From Sphingomonas palmae (lineage in GTDB: Bacteria; Pseudomonadota; Alphaproteobacteria; Sphingomonadales; Sphingomonadaceae), in the NCBI RefSeq assembly GCF_900109565.1, contig NZ_FNZZ01000006.1:62001-126000 (forward strand): 64,000 nucleotides of DNA, given 5' to 3'. A program made the position numbers and the translations under genes. The notes beneath the pieces are model-generated. The model worked only from the letters and a program-made list of their open reading frames with translations. It was not told the DNA's origin and searched no databases. Positions 54,093 through 63,760 of this stretch are shown here, in pieces; the first letter of the stretch is position 1, and every line of letters begins with the position of its first letter.

Positions 54093-54992
54093 TCAACCTT
54101 CCTGCAGCTTCTTCCCGATCAGCATCGCCTGTGCCGAGCCTGAGTCGGGCACGATCTCTCCGGTGCGATCGGTGATCTGCGCCCAGTGCGCCGCGATCCC
54201 CTCGGGCGACAAATCGTCGCCCTTCAGCGCCACACCCTGAGTCAGCGTGACGTAGCTCGCCTGGAACACGCCCGCGCCCGCGCCTACGATCTGGTTGGTC
54301 GGGGCATCCTCGCTGACGAGGAACAGTGCCGCCGGCACGACCTTGTCGGGCGAGAAGGCGTCGAACAGCTGCTCGGGAAAGATGTCCTGCGTCATGCGCG
54401 TTCCCGCCGTGGGCGCGAGCGTGTTGACCTTGATGTTGTTCTTCGCGCCTTCGAGGTACAGCGTCTTCGTCAGACCCGCGAGGCCTAGCTTCGCCGCGCC
54501 GTAGTTCGACTGGCCGAAATTGCCGAACAGACCCGTCGACGACGCGGTCATCAGCACGCGGCCGTAATTCTGCTCGCGGAATGTTTCCCAGCACGCCTTG
54601 GTCGCGTTGGCGGAACCGATCAGGTGCACCTTGACGACGAAGTCGAAGTCGGCTGGCTCCATCTTCGCGAACGTCTTGTCGCGCAGCACGCCCGCGTTGT
54701 TGATCAGGATGTGGACGCCGCCCCACTTCTCCTTGGCCTGGGCGACCATTGCGACCATCTGGTCGTATTCGGTGACGCTGGCGCCATTCGCGATCGCCTG
54801 CCCGCCCGCGGCCTCAATTTCCTCGACGACCTTCTGCGCGGCGTCGGAAGCGCCGGTACCGCTGCGGTCGCCGCCGAGGTCGTTGACGACGACCTTCGCG
54901 CCGCGGCGAGCGAGTTCGAGCGCGTATTCGCGCCCCAAGCCGCCGCCGGCACCGGTGACGATCGCGACCTTGTCATCGAAACGGATGGACAT
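54093..54992 (-). CDS. SDR oxidoreductase, multifunctional-enzyme (MFE-2) 3-hydroxyacyl-CoA dehydrogenase-like
   Basis: A 299-residue SDR. The NAD motif is VTGAGGGLGREYALELARRG, then VNDLGGDRSGTG, typical of the first domain of MFE-2/17-beta-HSD4-like proteins, the Ser/Tyr/Lys catalytic set (TASSTGLFGNFGQSNYGAAK) and a C-terminal extension of about 60 residues. It likely oxidises a 3-hydroxyacyl-CoA. The ATG at 54992 follows AAGGAGCG. Confidence 0.88.
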   Translation of the reverse strand: MSIRFDDKVAIVTGAGGGLGREYALELARRGAKVVVNDLGGDRSGTGASDAAQKVVEEIEAAGGQAIANGASVTEYDQMVAMVAQAKEKWGGVHILINNAGVLRDKTFAKMEPADFDFVVKVHLIGSANATKACWETFREQNYGRVLMTASSTGLFGNFGQSNYGAAKLGLAGLTKTLYLEGAKNNIKVNTLAPTAGTRMTQDIFPEQLFDAFSPDKVVPAALFLVSEDAPTNQIVGAGAGVFQASYVTLTQGVALKGDDLSPEGIAAHWAQITDRTGEIVPDSGSAQAMLIGKKLQEG

Positions 54993-55044
54993 GGAAAAGG
55001 CGCTCCTTCGTGTGAACTGGAGCGCCTTCCCATACTCATCATTC

Positions 55045-55063
55045 AAACGGGCGCAACCGCCCG
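55045..55063 (-). terminator. Intrinsic terminator after the Thr/Ser/Pro-rich protein gene
   Basis: On the minus strand CGGGCG pairs with CGCCCG over a GTTG loop, followed by TTTGAAT. It lies ten bases after the stop codon. Confidence 0.55.
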
Positions 55064-55072
55064 CTCATCGTC

Positions 55073-55558
55073 TCAGCGACGGCGGCGCGTCGCCTTGCGC
55101 GAACCGCGCGCGTCGCTCGCCTGCATGCAGCCATCATACTGGCCGGCCTTGCAGATCGGGTAGCTCGCCTTGGGTGCCGGCGGCGGATAGGCGGTGTTCG
55201 GGTCCTGCGCCTGCTGGTAGCGGACAGTCGCGCCCGGTGCCATCTGACCGCTCATAGCGGGCTGGCTCGGCTGGTAGCCGCCTGCCGGGGTCGCCATCGT
55301 GCCGTCGCCGCCGGTCGTCGGCGCGGGCATCGACGAAGACTGCGTCGTCGGCATGCTCTGCGACGACATCGTCGGGTCCGACGCGGTCGGCGGAGTCGAC
55401 ATCGCAGGGTCGGACGGCGTCGTCGTGCCGGTCGAGTCGGTTGGCGGCGCGGTCTGGTCCTGCGGCATGGTCGAGCCGCTGTCCGTCGGGGTGGTCGTCG
55501 TCTGTGCAATGGCCGGGGTCGCGATCATCGCGGCGGCTGCAAGTAGGATAGACTTCAT
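55073..55558 (-). CDS. Exported Thr/Ser/Pro/Met-rich low-complexity protein
   Basis: A 161-residue protein with a clear Sec signal (MKSILLAAAAMIATPAIA, cleavage before Gln19). The mature part is dominated by Thr, Ser, Pro and Met, with repeats such as STPPTASDP and TMSSQSMPT, and then a short region with two Cys (YPICKAGQYDGCMQ) and a very basic end (RKATRRRR). No domain is recognised. Such low-complexity proteins are often cell-surface or periplasmic spacers. A one-mismatch EcfG-like promoter lies at 55609-55633. Confidence 0.68.
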   Translation of the reverse strand: MKSILLAAAAMIATPAIAQTTTTPTDSGSTMPQDQTAPPTDSTGTTTPSDPAMSTPPTASDPTMSSQSMPTTQSSSMPAPTTGGDGTMATPAGGYQPSQPAMSGQMAPGATVRYQQAQDPNTAYPPPAPKASYPICKAGQYDGCMQASDARGSRKATRRRR

Positions 55559-55685
55559 CAGAACTCTCCTGCCGAAAATCAATCGTGTGAATGACACGCG
55601 GTCTGGCCAACGTGCGACCGGCAGGAAGGGTCCGTCGTTGCGGATGCGATCCAAGATTCAGCGCCGGAGCGGCACTTTCCAGCGT

Positions 55686-56378
<693 letters not shown>

Positions 56379-56383
56379 TTGGG

Positions 56384-57100
56384 TCAGCTCCTTGACGAGA
56401 AAGGGGAGGTCGCGACGTCGTCCGACCGGTCGCGCTCGGCGATTGGGGTGCCGTGCGCGGCGAAGTGGATCATCTCGGCGACGTTGGTCGCGTGATCGCC
56501 GATCCGCTCCAGGTGCTTGGCGACGAACAGCAGGTGCGCGCACTGGCTGATCGTTTTCGGATTCTCGACCATATAGGTGACGAGCGTGCGAAAGATGCTG
56601 TCGTAGAAATCGTCCAGCGCGTCGTCGCGCTCGCAGATCGCGATCGCGGCGTCGGGATCGCGCGCGGCAAAGGCGTCGAGGACGTCGCGGACCATGTCCG
56701 ACGCCATCCGCGCCATCGCGGGCAGCGTGGAGATCGGATCGATCCGGTGCTCGCTCTCGATCTGCGGCACGCGCTTTGCGATGTTCTTGGCATAATCGCC
56801 GATCCGCTCGACCACGGTCGCGATCTTCAGCGCGGCGACCACCTCGCGTAGGTCGTTCGCCATCGGGGCGCGGAGCGCGATGATGCGCACCACCGCGCGC
56901 TCGACCTCGTGCTGGATCGCGTCGATCTTCTTGTCGTCGGCACGTACCTGTGCCGCGAGCTCGTGGTCGCCGCGCTGGAGCGCCAGCATCGCGTTGCCGA
57001 TCGCCGCCTCGGCCAACCCGCCCATCTGCGAGATCAGCCCGCGCAGCTGCCCAATGTCCTGGTCGAACGCCTTGACCGTATGTTCCTGGCTGCTTGCCAT
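56384..57100 (-). CDS. phoU: Phosphate transport regulator PhoU
   Basis: A 238-residue helical protein that links the Pst transporter to PhoR and keeps the regulon off when phosphate is plentiful. It has two three-helix PhoU domains (TVKAFDQDIGQLRGLISQMGGLAEA, and AKHLERIGDHATNVAEM with metal-binding Glu/Asp). The ATG at 57100 follows GAGGGAAACAGCG; pstB ends 11 bases upstream. Confidence 0.94.
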   Translation of the reverse strand: MASSQEHTVKAFDQDIGQLRGLISQMGGLAEAAIGNAMLALQRGDHELAAQVRADDKKIDAIQHEVERAVVRIIALRAPMANDLREVVAALKIATVVERIGDYAKNIAKRVPQIESEHRIDPISTLPAMARMASDMVRDVLDAFAARDPDAAIAICERDDALDDFYDSIFRTLVTYMVENPKTISQCAHLLFVAKHLERIGDHATNVAEMIHFAAHGTPIAERDRSDDVATSPFSSRS

Positions 57101-57111
57101 CGCTGTTTCCC

Positions 57112-57879
57112 TCAGCCGTACCGGCCGGTGATGTAATCCTTGGTCCGTTCCTGCCGAGGATTGGTGAAGATGTCGGAGGTGTCGCCGTATTCGATCAGCT
57201 GGCCCAGGTGGAAAAAGGCGGTGCGCTGGCTGACGCGCGCGGCCTGCTGCATGTTGTGCGTGACGATCACGATCGCGTAGCGCCCGCGCAGGTCGTGGAT
57301 CAGTTCCTCGATCCGCGCGGTGGCAACGGGATCGAGCGCGGAGCAGGGTTCGTCCATCAGGATGACTTCGGGATCGACAGCGATCGCGCGCGCGATGCAC
57401 AGCCGCTGCTGCTGCCCGCCCGACAGCGCGGTGCCCGGATCGGACAATCGATCCTTCACCTCGTTCCACAATCCCGCACGCGTCAGCGAGCGTTCGACAA
57501 TGCGGTCGAGTTCGCCCTTCGATTGCGCCAGTCCGTGGATCTTGGGACCGTAGGCGACATTCTCGTAAATCGATTTGGGAAATGGATTGGGCTTCTGAAA
57601 CACCATGCCGACGCGCGCGCGCAGCTGCACCACATCCATCTCTCGCGCGTAGATATCCTCGCCATCGAGGCGAATGTCGCCCGATACGCGCGCGGTCGGG
57701 ATGGTGTCGTTCATGCGGTTCAGGCTGCGCAGAAAGGTCGACTTGCCGCAGCCCGACGGACCGATGAACGCGGTGACATCCTCCCGATACACGTCGATCG
57801 ACACGTCGCGGATCGCGTGGTTGGTGCCGTAGGACACGTCGACGTGGCTGGCGGTCATCTTGGGCGGATTGTTGCTCAT
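57112..57879 (-). CDS. pstB: Phosphate ABC transporter ATPase PstB
   Basis: A 255-residue ATPase with Walker [10 protein letters not shown], the Q loop, the signature [15 protein letters not shown], Walker [14 protein letters not shown] and the switch His in VTHNMQQA. The SGGQQQR form with DEPCSALDP is diagnostic of PstB. The ATG shares one base with the pstA stop. Confidence 0.96.
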   Translation of the reverse strand: MSNNPPKMTASHVDVSYGTNHAIRDVSIDVYREDVTAFIGPSGCGKSTFLRSLNRMNDTIPTARVSGDIRLDGEDIYAREMDVVQLRARVGMVFQKPNPFPKSIYENVAYGPKIHGLAQSKGELDRIVERSLTRAGLWNEVKDRLSDPGTALSGGQQQRLCIARAIAVDPEVILMDEPCSALDPVATARIEELIHDLRGRYAIVIVTHNMQQAARVSQRTAFFHLGQLIEYGDTSDIFTNPRQERTKDYITGRYG

Positions 57880-59174
57880 CACCAGCGCGTCTCGAAACGG
57901 TTGCGAAGAAAGATCGCGACGCCGTTCATCGCGACCAGGAAGACGAGCAGCACCAGGATCGCCGCCGATGTCTTCTCAACGAAGCCGCGGCTGACCTGGT
58001 CCGACCACAGGAAGATCTGCACGGGCAGTGCGGTTGCCGAGTCGGTGAACCCGGCAGGCGGCGCGGCGATGAAGGCGCGCATGCCGATCATCAGCAGCGG
58101 CGCGGTCTCTCCCAGCGCGCGCGCCATGCCGATGATCGTGCCCGTCAGGATGCCGGGTGCCGCGAGCGGCAGCACGTGGTGCGACACGACCTGGATCGGC
58201 GACGCGCCGACCGCCAGTGCGGCATCGCGGATCGACGGCGGCACCGCACGAATCGCGTTTCGCGACGCGATCACGATGACCGGCATCGTCATGAGGGCGA
58301 GGGTCAGTCCGCCGACCAACGGCGCCGAACGCGGCAGGTGGAGCGTGCCGAGGAACACCGCCAGTCCCAACAGCCCGAAGACGATCGACGGGACCGCGGC
58401 GAGATTGTTGATCGACACTTCGATGAAGTCGGTGGCGCGGTTCCGCGGCGCATATTCCTCCAGGTAGATCGCCGAGAGCACGCCGACCGGGAAGGCAAGC
58501 GCGAGCGTGACGACCATCGTCAGCAACGATCCCTTGAGCGCTCCCCAAATCCCCGCACGCGCCGCGTCGGTCGAATCGGCGCCGGTGAAGAAATCCCACG
58601 CCGCGCCACAAGACAGATGCGCGCCGAGCTTGGCGACCGATCGCTCGGCAGCGGGGGTGCCGTTGCCCTTGGCGGCGACGTCGATCGCGCTCGCGACGGG
58701 AAGCGCGAGCGTGAAGGGGTGGGTGAGCAGCCGCGGGTCGTGCTTGATCGCATCGCGCACGCGCAGCCACGCTCCGTCCGACAGCAGCGCGGCGCCGCCT
58801 TCGGCCTCGTAGGCCCGGTTCGCTGCTGCATCGACCGCACGCTCCAGCCCCGCGCCCGCGAGCGCCAGGTCGGCGCCGGGTCCCTTCAGCCGCTCGGGCG
58901 AGCGCTCCAGCCTCAGGTCGCGCAGGTCGAGCGGCAGCGTCAGCCGTGTCTCGACGAAGCCCTGATAACCTTGCGCGATCATCACGATCAGCAGGAACGC
59001 CAGACATGCAGCCGACACCACCACTGCGCCGAGCCCGAGCAGGCGGAAGCGCCGCTCGGCCGTGTAGCGGCGACGGATGCGTCGCTCCATCGCGTGGCTC
59101 CGCCAGTCGGTCGGGCGATGCGGCGCGATCTCGGCCGTGCTGACCGGCGCCTGGGGGACGAGCGTCTCAGTCAT
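57879..59174 (-). CDS. pstA: Phosphate ABC transporter permease PstA, with long N-terminal insert
   Basis: A 431-residue permease; E. coli PstA has 296. The first helix is at about 44-68, then a long insert of around 130 residues (to about 200) precedes the five-helix core ([30 protein letters not shown] and [23 protein letters not shown] in parts). The EAA-type loop is [16 protein letters not shown]. The insert matches the DUF3333 region seen in many alphaproteobacterial PstA. It overlaps pstC by 8 bases. Confidence 0.92.
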   Translation of the reverse strand: MTETLVPQAPVSTAEIAPHRPTDWRSHAMERRIRRRYTAERRFRLLGLGAVVVSAACLAFLLIVMIAQGYQGFVETRLTLPLDLRDLRLERSPERLKGPGADLALAGAGLERAVDAAANRAYEAEGGAALLSDGAWLRVRDAIKHDPRLLTHPFTLALPVASAIDVAAKGNGTPAAERSVAKLGAHLSCGAAWDFFTGADSTDAARAGIWGALKGSLLTMVVTLALAFPVGVLSAIYLEEYAPRNRATDFIEVSINNLAAVPSIVFGLLGLAVFLGTLHLPRSAPLVGGLTLALMTMPVIVIASRNAIRAVPPSIRDAALAVGASPIQVVSHHVLPLAAPGILTGTIIGMARALGETAPLLMIGMRAFIAAPPAGFTDSATALPVQIFLWSDQVSRGFVEKTSAAILVLLVFLVAMNGVAIFLRNRFETRW

Positions 59175-60543
59175 ACGCCTCGCGGTAGCGTCGCACGACC
59201 ATCAGCGCGACGACGTTCAGCAGCAGCGTGATGGCGAACAGCGTCAATCCCAGCGCAAAGGCGGCGAGCGTCTTGGCGGAGGCGAACTCGGCTTCGCCGG
59301 TCAGCAGGTCGACGATCTGCTTGGTCACGGTGGTGGTGCTGGCAAACGGGTTGAGCGTCAGCGTGGCGGTCCCCGACGCGGCCATGACAACGATCATCGT
59401 CTCGCCTACCGCGCGGCTGATTGCGAGCAGCACGCCGCCGATCACGCCCGGCAGTGCGGCGGGCACGAGCACGCGCTTGATCGTCTCGGCGCTGGTCGCC
59501 CCCATCGCGAGGCTGCCGTCGCGCATCGCGGAGGGAACGGCCGCGAGCGAGTCGTCCGCCATCGACGACACGAACGGGATGATCATGATCCCCATCACCA
59601 GTCCGGCCGCGAGCGCGCTCTCCGACGAGGCAGAAGCGATGCCGAGCGCGCTACCCGCCTCGCGCACGACCGGCGCGACGGTCAGCGCGGCGAAATAGCC
59701 ATAGACGACCGTCGGTACGCCCGCGAGCACCTCCAGCAGCGGCTTCATCCAGCGGCGCGCGCGGGGGGTGGCGTATTGCGTCAGGTAGATCGCGCTCATC
59801 AGCCCCAGCGGCACCGCCACCGCCATCGCGATCACCGCGCCGATGAAGAACGTGCCCCAGAACAGCGGAACGGCGCCGAGTGCTGCGCCGGGATCGCGCG
59901 GGTCGATCACGCTCGGGCTCCAGTGCGTGCCGAACAGGAAGTCGGCGACCGGCACGATGCGGAAGAAGCGCGCGCTTTCCACGACCAGACTGAGCACGAT
60001 CCCGACCGTGGTCGCGATCGCCACCAGCGACGCGGCGAGCAGCAGCCACATGATCAGCCCTTCGGTCCGGCTGCGCGCGGAGAAGCCGGGGCGTACCCGC
60101 AGGAACGACCACGCGCCGCCCGCGAACGCGAGCAGCAGCGCCACCACGGTACCGATCGTGTCGAAGCGCGCCTGCGCGGCGGCGTAGGCGGGGGCGAGTG
60201 CCTGGCCGAGCGGGGTGAAGGCACCGAAGGCGCGTCCGGCGGCGATCTCGCGCGCCTCCGACAGGATCGCCGCGCGATCGAAGCCGGGCGGGGGCAGCAA
60301 GGCAGCGCGCGACGTGGCGAGCACCGCGTCGGTCACGAGCGCAGGGGAGACGAAATACCAGATCAGCAGAAACGTGAGCGCGGGTACCACCGTGCACAAA
60401 GCGACATACCAGCCGTGATGCTGCGGCAGCGAGCTGAACCGCTGGCGCGTGACGCGGCGAAAACGGCGCGCGCGGGTGCGCGCGATCACCCAGGCGACGA
60501 GTCCCAGAGCGGAGATCAGGAACAGGAGCGTCAGCGGCGACAT
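59167..60543 (-). CDS. pstC: Phosphate ABC transporter permease PstC
   Basis: A 458-residue permease with about eight membrane segments; longer than E. coli PstC (319). The membrane core (MAVAVPLGLMSAIYLTQYATPRARRW, in parts) and the EAA loop RAVGETMIVVMAASG are typical. The extra 120 or so N-terminal residues contain two more helices and a periplasmic stretch. It starts with ATG 60543, sharing one base with the pstS stop. Confidence 0.92.
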   Translation of the reverse strand: MSPLTLLFLISALGLVAWVIARTRARRFRRVTRQRFSSLPQHHGWYVALCTVVPALTFLLIWYFVSPALVTDAVLATSRAALLPPPGFDRAAILSEAREIAAGRAFGAFTPLGQALAPAYAAAQARFDTIGTVVALLLAFAGGAWSFLRVRPGFSARSRTEGLIMWLLLAASLVAIATTVGIVLSLVVESARFFRIVPVADFLFGTHWSPSVIDPRDPGAALGAVPLFWGTFFIGAVIAMAVAVPLGLMSAIYLTQYATPRARRWMKPLLEVLAGVPTVVYGYFAALTVAPVVREAGSALGIASASSESALAAGLVMGIMIIPFVSSMADDSLAAVPSAMRDGSLAMGATSAETIKRVLVPAALPGVIGGVLLAISRAVGETMIVVMAASGTATLTLNPFASTTTVTKQIVDLLTGEAEFASAKTLAAFALGLTLFAITLLLNVVALMVVRRYREAYD

Positions 60544-61595
60544 CAGTCGAGCGTACGCAGGTCGAGCGCGCGATCGTGCATGATCGTGTCGGCGGCGCGC
60601 GCACGCACGCTCGCCGCACTGGGGATCAGCCCGCGACGCGTGAGGGCCCCGCCCGGGGCCCAGTTGGCGGCGTAGAGCGCGAGGAAACGGCGCAGCCCCG
60701 GTACCGCACGCAGGTGCGATCGCTTGACGTAGACGTATAGCGGTCGCGCACCGGGATAGCGTCCGTCGGCGATCGCCTGATAGGTCGGTGCTACGCCGCT
60801 GATCGCGATGCCGCGCACCGCATCGCTGTTCTCTTCAAGGTAACTGTACCCGAAGATGCCGAGCGCATCGGGGTTGGCGCGCAGCTTTTGCACGATCAGA
60901 TTGTCGTTCTCGCCCGCGTCGATGAACGCGCCGTCGTCGCGCACGCGCAGGCAGCGCGCATCGAATGCCGGTCGGTCACGCTCGCGCATGGTCGCCAACC
61001 GCGGGTCGAGCGCTTCGCATCCGCGCGCGAGGATCAGTTCGGCGAAGGCGTCACGCGTTCCGCTCGTCGCGGGCGGGCCGTAGACGCGGATCGGCGTCGC
61101 GGGCAGGGCAGGGTCGAGGTCGCGCCAGGTACGGCTGCGGTTCGGTCGTCCGCCGGGGGCGGCGGCGAGCGCGCGGAACAGCAGCGCAGGCGTCAGCTGC
61201 ATCGGCGGTCTGCGACGTGCCTCGGCAAGCGCGATCCCGTCGATCCCGATCTGCACCTCCATCAGATCGCCCGCGCCGTGGCTGGCGCATTCGTCATATT
61301 CTCGGCGCTTCATGCGACGCGATGCGTCAACCAAGTCGGGGTAGGAAGCGCCGATACCGCTGCAGAACAGGCGGATGCCCGCTCCGGTGCCCGTCGACTC
61401 GATCACCGGCGGCCGCGCGTCGGGATTGGCGGCGAGGTACTGCTCCGCGACTAGCGTCGTGAACGGGTAAACGGTCGATGAGCCGACGACGCGGATCTGG
61501 TCGCGCGCGCCCGCACCGCCGCCGGCCGCCTGATCCACGCAGGCGCCGAGCGCGACCGGCAACACTGCCGCGAGCGCCAGGACGAGACGACGCAT
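60543..61595 (-). CDS. pstS: Phosphate-binding protein PstS (lipoprotein)
   Basis: A 350-residue periplasmic binding protein. The lipobox LGAC puts the modified Cys at residue 19, and the mature part starts with VVGSSTVYPF, the phosphate-binding block, followed by IESTGTGAGIRLFC, DASRRM and YVYVKRSHL. It binds inorganic phosphate for the Pst transporter. A Pho box of three heptads lies 57 bases upstream. Confidence 0.92.
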   Translation of the reverse strand: MRRLVLALAAVLPVALGACVDQAAGGGAGARDQIRVVGSSTVYPFTTLVAEQYLAANPDARPPVIESTGTGAGIRLFCSGIGASYPDLVDASRRMKRREYDECASHGAGDLMEVQIGIDGIALAEARRRPPMQLTPALLFRALAAAPGGRPNRSRTWRDLDPALPATPIRVYGPPATSGTRDAFAELILARGCEALDPRLATMRERDRPAFDARCLRVRDDGAFIDAGENDNLIVQKLRANPDALGIFGYSYLEENSDAVRGIAISGVAPTYQAIADGRYPGARPLYVYVKRSHLRAVPGLRRFLALYAANWAPGGALTRRGLIPSAASVRARAADTIMHDRALDLRTLD

Positions 61596-61651
61596 CGATT
61601 CCCTTAAACAGACAGTCGCGCCCCCGCGGCGCCGACCCGCTCAGGCTCCGT

Positions 61652-61680
61652 GTGACACTCGCGTTACCGCTTGATGACAG
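61652..61680 (-). promoter_or_regulatory. Pho box (three 7-bp repeats) before pstS
   Basis: On the minus strand CTGTCAT, CGGTAAC and GTGTCAC occur at exact 11-base spacing (7 bases plus a 4-base gap), the classic PhoB binding pattern. It is 57 to 85 bases before the pstS start. Confidence 0.75.
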
Positions 61681-61700
61681 CGCGTCGGACCGGTCGAGGA

Positions 61701-62963
61701 TCAGCGCTCCGCCGCGCGCAGCGTCACCGTCACGCGCGTGCCCGTGCCGACCACGCTGGCGATGTCGAGCCGCCCGCGGTGCCGCTCGACGATGTGCTTG
61801 ACGATCGCAAGGCCTAGCCCCGTGCCGCCAAGCGAACGGCTGCGCCCGGCGTCGACGCGGTAGAACCGCTCAGTCAGCCGTGGAAGATGCTCCGGCGCGA
61901 TGCCCTCGCTCTCGTCCTCGATCTGCAGCAGCACTGCGTCGCGCGATCCGGTCTTCAGCGTGACCGTCACCGGTGTCCCGGCACGGCCATATTTCATCGC
62001 GTTGCCGATCAGATTGTGAAGCAGTTGCGACAATTGAACGCGGTCGCCCGCAACCGGCGGCACATCCTCGCCGATCCGCAGCACGACGTCCTCGCCGCGC
62101 GCGCCGCGGCTGTGGCGCAGCGCCTCGTGCACCTCGATCGCGAGTACCGCGAGATCAACCGTGGTGGACGGCAGCCGAAACTTTTCCGCCTCGATCCGCG
62201 ACAGGCTCATCAGATCCTCGACGAGTCGTTCCATGCGGGTCGCTTCGTCGAACACGATGCCGAGGAAGCGGCGGCGGATCGCGGGGTCGTCTCCGGCCTC
62301 GTCGCTCAACGTCTCGACGTAGCCGAGGATCGAGGACAAGGGTGTGCGCAGTTCGTGGCTGGCGTTGGCGACGAAATCGACGCGCATCCGCTCGGCTGCA
62401 TGCTGTCCGGTCTGATCGAGCAGGTGGACGATCTGCGTGCCCGGCGCCGTCTCGGTCGCACGCATCTGCCAGCGCCGGTCCTGCGCACCCAGCCCGACGA
62501 GTTCGATCGGCGCGTCGCCGCGGTCGGCCGGTGACATCGTCAGGTAATCGCTCGCCGCCGGATGGCGGATCGCGGTGCGCACGTCCTCGCCGATGATATG
62601 CTGGCCGAGCAGCAGACGGGCAGGGCCATTCGCGGCGATTACGCGGCCGTCGCGCACCATGACGACGGGATCGAGGATCGCCTCCAGCACCGGCGCGAGT
62701 TCCAGCGAGCTCTCACCCTCGCCACCTGCTTCGATGTCGGCAAGGTCGTTGTCGCCGATGCTGCGCGCGATCACGGTCGCGGTCGCCCCGCCGACCAGCG
62801 CGATTAGCGCGAGCTGTACGTCGCGCGAATAGGCAAAGACGATCGCCGCGGTGACGACCGCGATCGTGCCGGCAAGCCAGGTGCGGAGCGCGAAGCCTTC
62901 GATCACCCGCTGCTGACTAGCCGCTTCGCGGCGCGCGGCAAGAGGCAGGTGGTCGCGGTGCAT
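61701..62963 (-). CDS. phoR: Phosphate regulon sensor kinase PhoR
   Basis: A 420-residue kinase with two N-terminal helices (about 27-45 and 49-67), no large periplasmic domain, a PAS domain (about 90-185), HisKA with His203 (NASHELRTPLSSILG) and a HATPase with NLIGNAMKYGR and GGTGLGLAIVKHI. A tiny periplasmic loop and a PAS domain are the PhoR hallmark. It is 105 bases from pstS and 105 bases from the divergent Tat-signal gene. It lies apart from phoB, with the pst genes between. Confidence 0.92.
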   Translation of the reverse strand: MHRDHLPLAARREAASQQRVIEGFALRTWLAGTIAVVTAAIVFAYSRDVQLALIALVGGATATVIARSIGDNDLADIEAGGEGESSLELAPVLEAILDPVVMVRDGRVIAANGPARLLLGQHIIGEDVRTAIRHPAASDYLTMSPADRGDAPIELVGLGAQDRRWQMRATETAPGTQIVHLLDQTGQHAAERMRVDFVANASHELRTPLSSILGYVETLSDEAGDDPAIRRRFLGIVFDEATRMERLVEDLMSLSRIEAEKFRLPSTTVDLAVLAIEVHEALRHSRGARGEDVVLRIGEDVPPVAGDRVQLSQLLHNLIGNAMKYGRAGTPVTVTLKTGSRDAVLLQIEDESEGIAPEHLPRLTERFYRVDAGRSRSLGGTGLGLAIVKHIVERHRGRLDIASVVGTGTRVTVTLRAAER

Positions 62964-63025
62964 GCGACATGGTTAACGTGCCCGGATGGCACGCCCGCAA
63001 GGTCGCGCTCCTCGCTGTCTTGCCG

Positions 63026-63042
63026 CCACATTAGTAATGTGG
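63026..63042. promoter_or_regulatory. Perfect 17-bp palindrome before the Tat-signal/PqqD-like/HprK-like genes
   Basis: CCACATTAGTAATGTGG is a perfect 7-bp inverted repeat around AGT. It is 28 bases before the ATG at 63070 and 62 bases from the phoR start, in the divergent region. It is a strong candidate operator; no regulator gene is visible in the window for it. Confidence 0.55.
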
Positions 63043-63069
63043 AAGGGCGATGGCGCGTAGAAGAGGCCA

Positions 63070-63480
63070 ATGGACGACGACACTACCTCCCACACCGACG
63101 ATCAGGCAGGTCGTACGACGCGACGCCGCGCGCTGATGCTCGGTGCGGTCGGTGCCGCCTCGGTGGTGTCGATCAGACCCGCGCTGGCGCAGGCTGCGGG
63201 ATCGGTGCTGATGTGCGATATCCCGGTGCCCGACGCCGGGCGCGCGGGCGGCTATATCAACAAGGACGGTGAGGTCGTGGCGGCCGGAACCGCGGGCGCC
63301 TATGCGCCGCCGGGGCGGCCCTTGAAAGGCGAGGACGTACGCCGTGCGCTCGCCAGTGGATCGAACCTGCCGGGCTACGATTACGATCGCAGCCGTGCCT
63401 ATCTGAAATACGTGCAGCGACTGCAGCGGGGCAATGCAGGGTTCACCTGCTTCGCCTCGGTCCAGATGCTGCGGAAATAG
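63070..63480 (+). CDS. Tat-signal small protein of unknown function, first gene of the HPr-rel-A-like locus
   Basis: A 136-residue protein. Residues 16-42 form a twin-arginine signal (TTRRRALMLGA, cleavage near ALAQA). The mature part of about 94 residues has two Cys (Cys49 in MCDIPVP and Cys127 in GFTCFASV), a Gly/Pro-rich middle, and a conserved-looking end FASVQMLRK. No enzyme motif is seen. The ATG follows GAAGAGGCCA. It ends 4 bases before the PqqD-like gene and is likely its operon partner; it may be the modified substrate of the locus, but this is inference. Confidence 0.72.
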   Translation: MDDDTTSHTDDQAGRTTRRRALMLGAVGAASVVSIRPALAQAAGSVLMCDIPVPDAGRAGGYINKDGEVVAAGTAGAYAPPGRPLKGEDVRRALASGSNLPGYDYDRSRAYLKYVQRLQRGNAGFTCFASVQMLRK

Positions 63481-63484
63481 TCGC

Positions 63485-63760
63485 TTGTCCGCGACGCGCT
63501 ACCGCGCGCCGCCCGCCGACGCGCTGCTGATCCACCCGCTGGACGACCTTTACGCACTCTATCATCGTGCGTCGGGTATGACGCACCTGCTCGCCTCACC
63601 CGCGCCCGAACTGCTCGAGCTGCTGGCGGAGCGTGCCTTGACCCGCGATGAGTTACTGCGGGCGTTGATCGAGCGTTTCGAAGTCGCGGATGCCGACGCT
63701 GACCTGCTCACTGCGCGACTGGAGGAACTGGTCACGGTCGGCTTGGTGCACGTGACGTGA
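63485..63760 (+). CDS. PqqD-like protein, HPr-rel-A type
   Basis: A 91-residue protein of the PqqD-related family linked to HprK-related kinase A. Blocks: LLIHPLDDLYALYHRASGMTHLL and ALIERFEVADADADLLTARLEELVTVGLV, which form the small winged-helix that in PqqD and RiPP systems binds precursor peptides. The start is TTG at 63485 (GCGGAAATAGTCGC upstream). It overlaps the next gene by 4 bases (GTGA). Confidence 0.8.
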   Translation: MSATRYRAPPADALLIHPLDDLYALYHRASGMTHLLASPAPELLELLAERALTRDELLRALIERFEVADADADLLTARLEELVTVGLVHVT

